NCBI GenBank assembly: GCA_016219375.1
Contig: JACRNC010000015.1
Span: 1-64,000 of the forward strand
Source of the DNA: Burkholderiales bacterium
GTDB taxonomy: Bacteria > Pseudomonadota > Gammaproteobacteria > Burkholderiales > Burkholderiaceae_C
Length of the DNA: 64,000 nt
Reading direction: 5' to 3'
Shown here: piece by piece, positions 62,063 through 64,000 of the stretch
How the letters are laid out: each line of letters starts with the position of its first letter
Numbering within the stretch: the stretch's first letter is position 1
The notes under the pieces: model-generated
Seen by the model: only the letters and a program-made list of their open reading frames with translations
Told to the model about the DNA's origin: nothing
The model's database searches: none
Translations under genes and position numbers: made by a program

Positions 62063-64000
62063 CGCGCTCGCCGCAGCCGCACGACGACGCCGGCTCCGCG
62101 GCTGACGGCGCGGGCACGCCGCCGCCGCGCCGCCCGCGCTGGCGCTGGGCCCGGCGCCTGGCCTGGACGCTGGCCGCGCTGCTGGGCCTGATGGTGCTGG
62201 GCGTCATCACGCTCGCGCTCGGCCTGCGCACGCCCGCCGGCACGCGGGCCGTGCTGGGGCTGGTGCCGGGGCTGCAGGTCGAGGGCCTGAGCGGCGCGGT
62301 GATCGGCGACTTCACCGCCAGCCGGCTGCTGTGGCAGTCCGGCGGCATGCGCGTGGAGGCCCGCGAGCTGGCCTGGACGGCGCTGCGCCCGGAGCGGGTG
62401 GCCAGCGTCAGCTGGGGCTGGGGCCTGGCGGTGGACCGCCTGAGCATCGGCCGCCTGGTGGTGCAGACCCAGCCCTCGCCCCCCGGCCCCAAGACCGGCG
62501 CGCCGGCCTCGCTGGCCCTGCCGCTGGCGCTGCGTGTGGACGAGCTGCGCATCGCCGAGCTGCAGGCCAGCGCCATCGGCGAGCGCCCGCTGCAGGACCT
62601 GCGCGCGGCCGTCCGCCTGGGCCATGCGCGGGATGGCCGGGCGGAGCACCGTGTGGAGCTGCGCAGCCTGCGCTGGGACCGGCTTGCCGGCAGCGGCTGG
62701 CTGGCCGTGGGCGTGGCTGCCCCCATGCCGCTGCAGGGCGCGCTGAGCGCACGCGCCGACGAGGTGCTGGCCGAGGTGCAGGGCGCGCGGCCCGCAGCCA
62801 CGCCGCCGGCCTCGCCTACGCAGGAGGCCGTCGCCGGCCAGCGCGCCCGCGAGGCCACGCGAGACGCGCCGCAGGCCGCGGCCAAGGCCGCCGCCCAGGC
62901 CGTGGCCGCCACCGCGGCCCAGGCCGCGCGCGAGGCTGCATCCGCTGGCGAAGCGCGCGCCGTGCGCGCACAGGCCCGCATCGGCGGCACGCTGGCGCGT
63001 TGGGCCGTGCAGGCCGATGCGCAGGCGCGCGACCAGGCGCTGTCGCTCAAGGCCCAGGTCACGCCGTTCGACGTGTGGCCGGTGGACCGGCTGGAGCTGC
63101 AGGCCCGCGGCTTCGACCTGGCGGCGCTGGACAGCCGCGCCCCGCGCACGCGGCTCAGCGGCGAGGTGTCGCTGTTGCCCGTGGTGCCGCAGATCAGCGC
63201 ACCGGGCCGCCCAGGCGCCGCGCCAGCGCCGTCCCCGCGCGCCTCCGCGGCGGGCAGCGGCACATCGTCCCCTCGTGCCCAGGACGCCCAGACCGCCGTG
63301 CGTGCCCGCCTGCGCAACGACGCCGCCGGCCGCTGGGATGAGGGCCGCCTGCCGCTGCGCGAGCTGGACCTGCGCCTGCGCCTGGCCGGCCTGAGCGTGC
63401 GTCAGGGCTGGCTGGACGCGCTGACCGCCAGCCTGGGTTCCGCTGATCGGCCCGGCGGGCAGCTCACCGGCCGCGGCCGCTGGGTGCTCGACTGCCTGCC
63501 CGACTGCGCCGCGGCCGGCTCAAGCGGCGCGGCCGCTCAGCCGGCCCAGCCCCTTGATCCGTCTGCCGCCAAGCCGGCTGCGGCCGTGCGGCCGCACGCG
63601 GCAGCCAGTGGAGCGAGCGGCGGGCTGCCTGCCGCGGCTGGCGGGCCCGCCCGCGCCGGCATGGCGGACAACGCCGCCTGGTCGCTGCAGCTGGATCTGC
63701 GCGACCTGCGCCCCGCCGCGCTGGACAGCCGCGCGCCGCAGATGCGGCTGAGCGGCCCGGTGCAGCTGGAGCAGACCGCGCTGGCACCCGAGGCCCCGGG
63801 CCTGCGCCTGCGGGTGGACCTCAAGGGCCAGTTGGAGGCCGTCGCCCCGCCCACAGCGCTGGACATGCGCGGGCAGGTGGCCTACACGCCGGGTGAGACG
63901 CTGGTGGCTGCGCTCAGCTCGCGCCTGGGTGCAGCGCGCATCGGGCTCAACGCGGTGGCGCAGTCGGTGGACGCCTCGTCGTCGGCGCTGCTCGATCCCT
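62059..64000 (+). CDS. tamB: TamB translocation protein (5' part)
   Basis: A GTG at 62059 overlaps the tamA stop (GTGA). The frame stays open to the window edge (647 codons). One membrane helix follows a basic stretch (RWRWARRLAWTLAALLGLMVLGVITLALGL), then LVPGLQVEGLSGAVIGDFTASRLLW, the conserved start of the TamB beta-helix groove (VEGLSG.L). Later repeats (LDSRAPRTRLSGEVSL and LDSRAPQMRLSGPVQL) are typical AsmA-like strands with Ala/Pro linkers. The DUF490 C-terminus lies beyond the window. Confidence 0.93.
   Translation, partial: MTRSPQPHDDAGSAADGAGTPPPRRPRWRWARRLAWTLAALLGLMVLGVITLALGLRTPAGTRAVLGLVPGLQVEGLSGAVIGDFTASRLLWQSGGMRVEARELAWTALRPERVASVSWGWGLAVDRLSIGRLVVQTQPSPPGPKTGAPASLALPLALRVDELRIAELQASAIGERPLQDLRAAVRLGHARDGRAEHRVELRSLRWDRLAGSGWLAVGVAAPMPLQGALSARADEVLAEVQGARPAATPPASPTQEAVAGQRAREATRDAPQAAAKAAAQAVAATAAQAAREAASAGEARAVRAQARIGGTLARWAVQADAQARDQALSLKAQVTPFDVWPVDRLELQARGFDLAALDSRAPRTRLSGEVSLLPVVPQISAPGRPGAAPAPSPRASAAGSGTSSPRAQDAQTAVRARLRNDAAGRWDEGRLPLRELDLRLRLAGLSVRQGWLDALTASLGSADRPGGQLTGRGRWVLDCLPDCAAAGSSGAAAQPAQPLDPSAAKPAAAVRPHAAASGASGGLPAAAGGPARAGMADNAAWSLQLDLRDLRPAALDSRAPQMRLSGPVQLEQTALAPEAPGLRLRVDLKGQLEAVAPPTALDMRGQVAYTPGETLVAALSSRLGAARIGLNAVAQSVDASSSALLDP

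Overview
The window looks like betaproteobacterial DNA of the order Burkholderiales, probably a Rubrivivax/Leptothrix/Ideonella-like or Comamonadaceae-like organism. The basis is the very GC-rich coding right part, the dapA-bamC pair, a DUF1841 gene, parE/parC, tamA/tamB, a PEP-CTERM (exosortase-sorted) protease and a GcdH/LysR pair. No rRNA, tRNA or CRISPR array is visible. All assignments come from reading the sequence and remembered families; nothing was searched.

Layout. (1) 1-10.5 kb is a mosaic plasmid backbone. It has an IncQ-type repA lacking its start, an intact repC whose 3' end overlaps three 22-bp iterons, two IncP (TrfA-type) iterons, and an IncP-type relaxosome (traK, oriT, traJ, traI). 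It also has a FitAB/VapBC toxin-antitoxin pair, trbJ-trbK-trbL without the rest of the trb operon, three KorB operators, and two clusters of an unexplained 20-bp palindromic repeat. (2) 10.5-17.4 kb is cargo: a serine resolvase with a res-like site, a single-chain type IIG restriction-modification enzyme, and a coupled small gene plus SMC-like zinc-hook ATPase. (3) 17.6-17.9 kb is a decayed IS5-family transposase. (4) 17.9-25.2 kb is a catabolic cluster: LysR regulator, ABC importer (permease frameshifted), cobalt-type nitrile hydratase beta and alpha, a His-rich metallochaperone-like activator, an isochorismatase-like amide hydrolase, and an internally duplicated unknown protein. It reads as uptake of a small nitrile, hydration to an amide, then C-N hydrolysis.

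(5) From about 25.3 kb the sequence becomes ordinary chromosome: thpR, dapA-bamC, an SDR, an MFS transporter, parE, a PEP-CTERM protease, parC, a GST, an FtsX-type permease, alkB, a Phd antitoxin, a zeta-like toxin, cheW and two chemoreceptors, gcdH with a divergent LysR gene, a short integron-cassette-like patch (50.3-51.2 kb), a DesCB-like desaturase/reductase operon with its TetR regulator, DUF1841, a diheme cytochrome, a MoxR/VWA pair split by a GGDEF gene, tamA, and the start of tamB.

The best candidates for something undescribed are the nitrile hydratase cluster with its His-rich activator and duplicated terminal protein, the eight-copy palindrome family of the plasmid part, the IIG/zinc-hook-ATPase module, and a LysR gene whose N-terminal coding region may carry an 8-bp tandem repeat.
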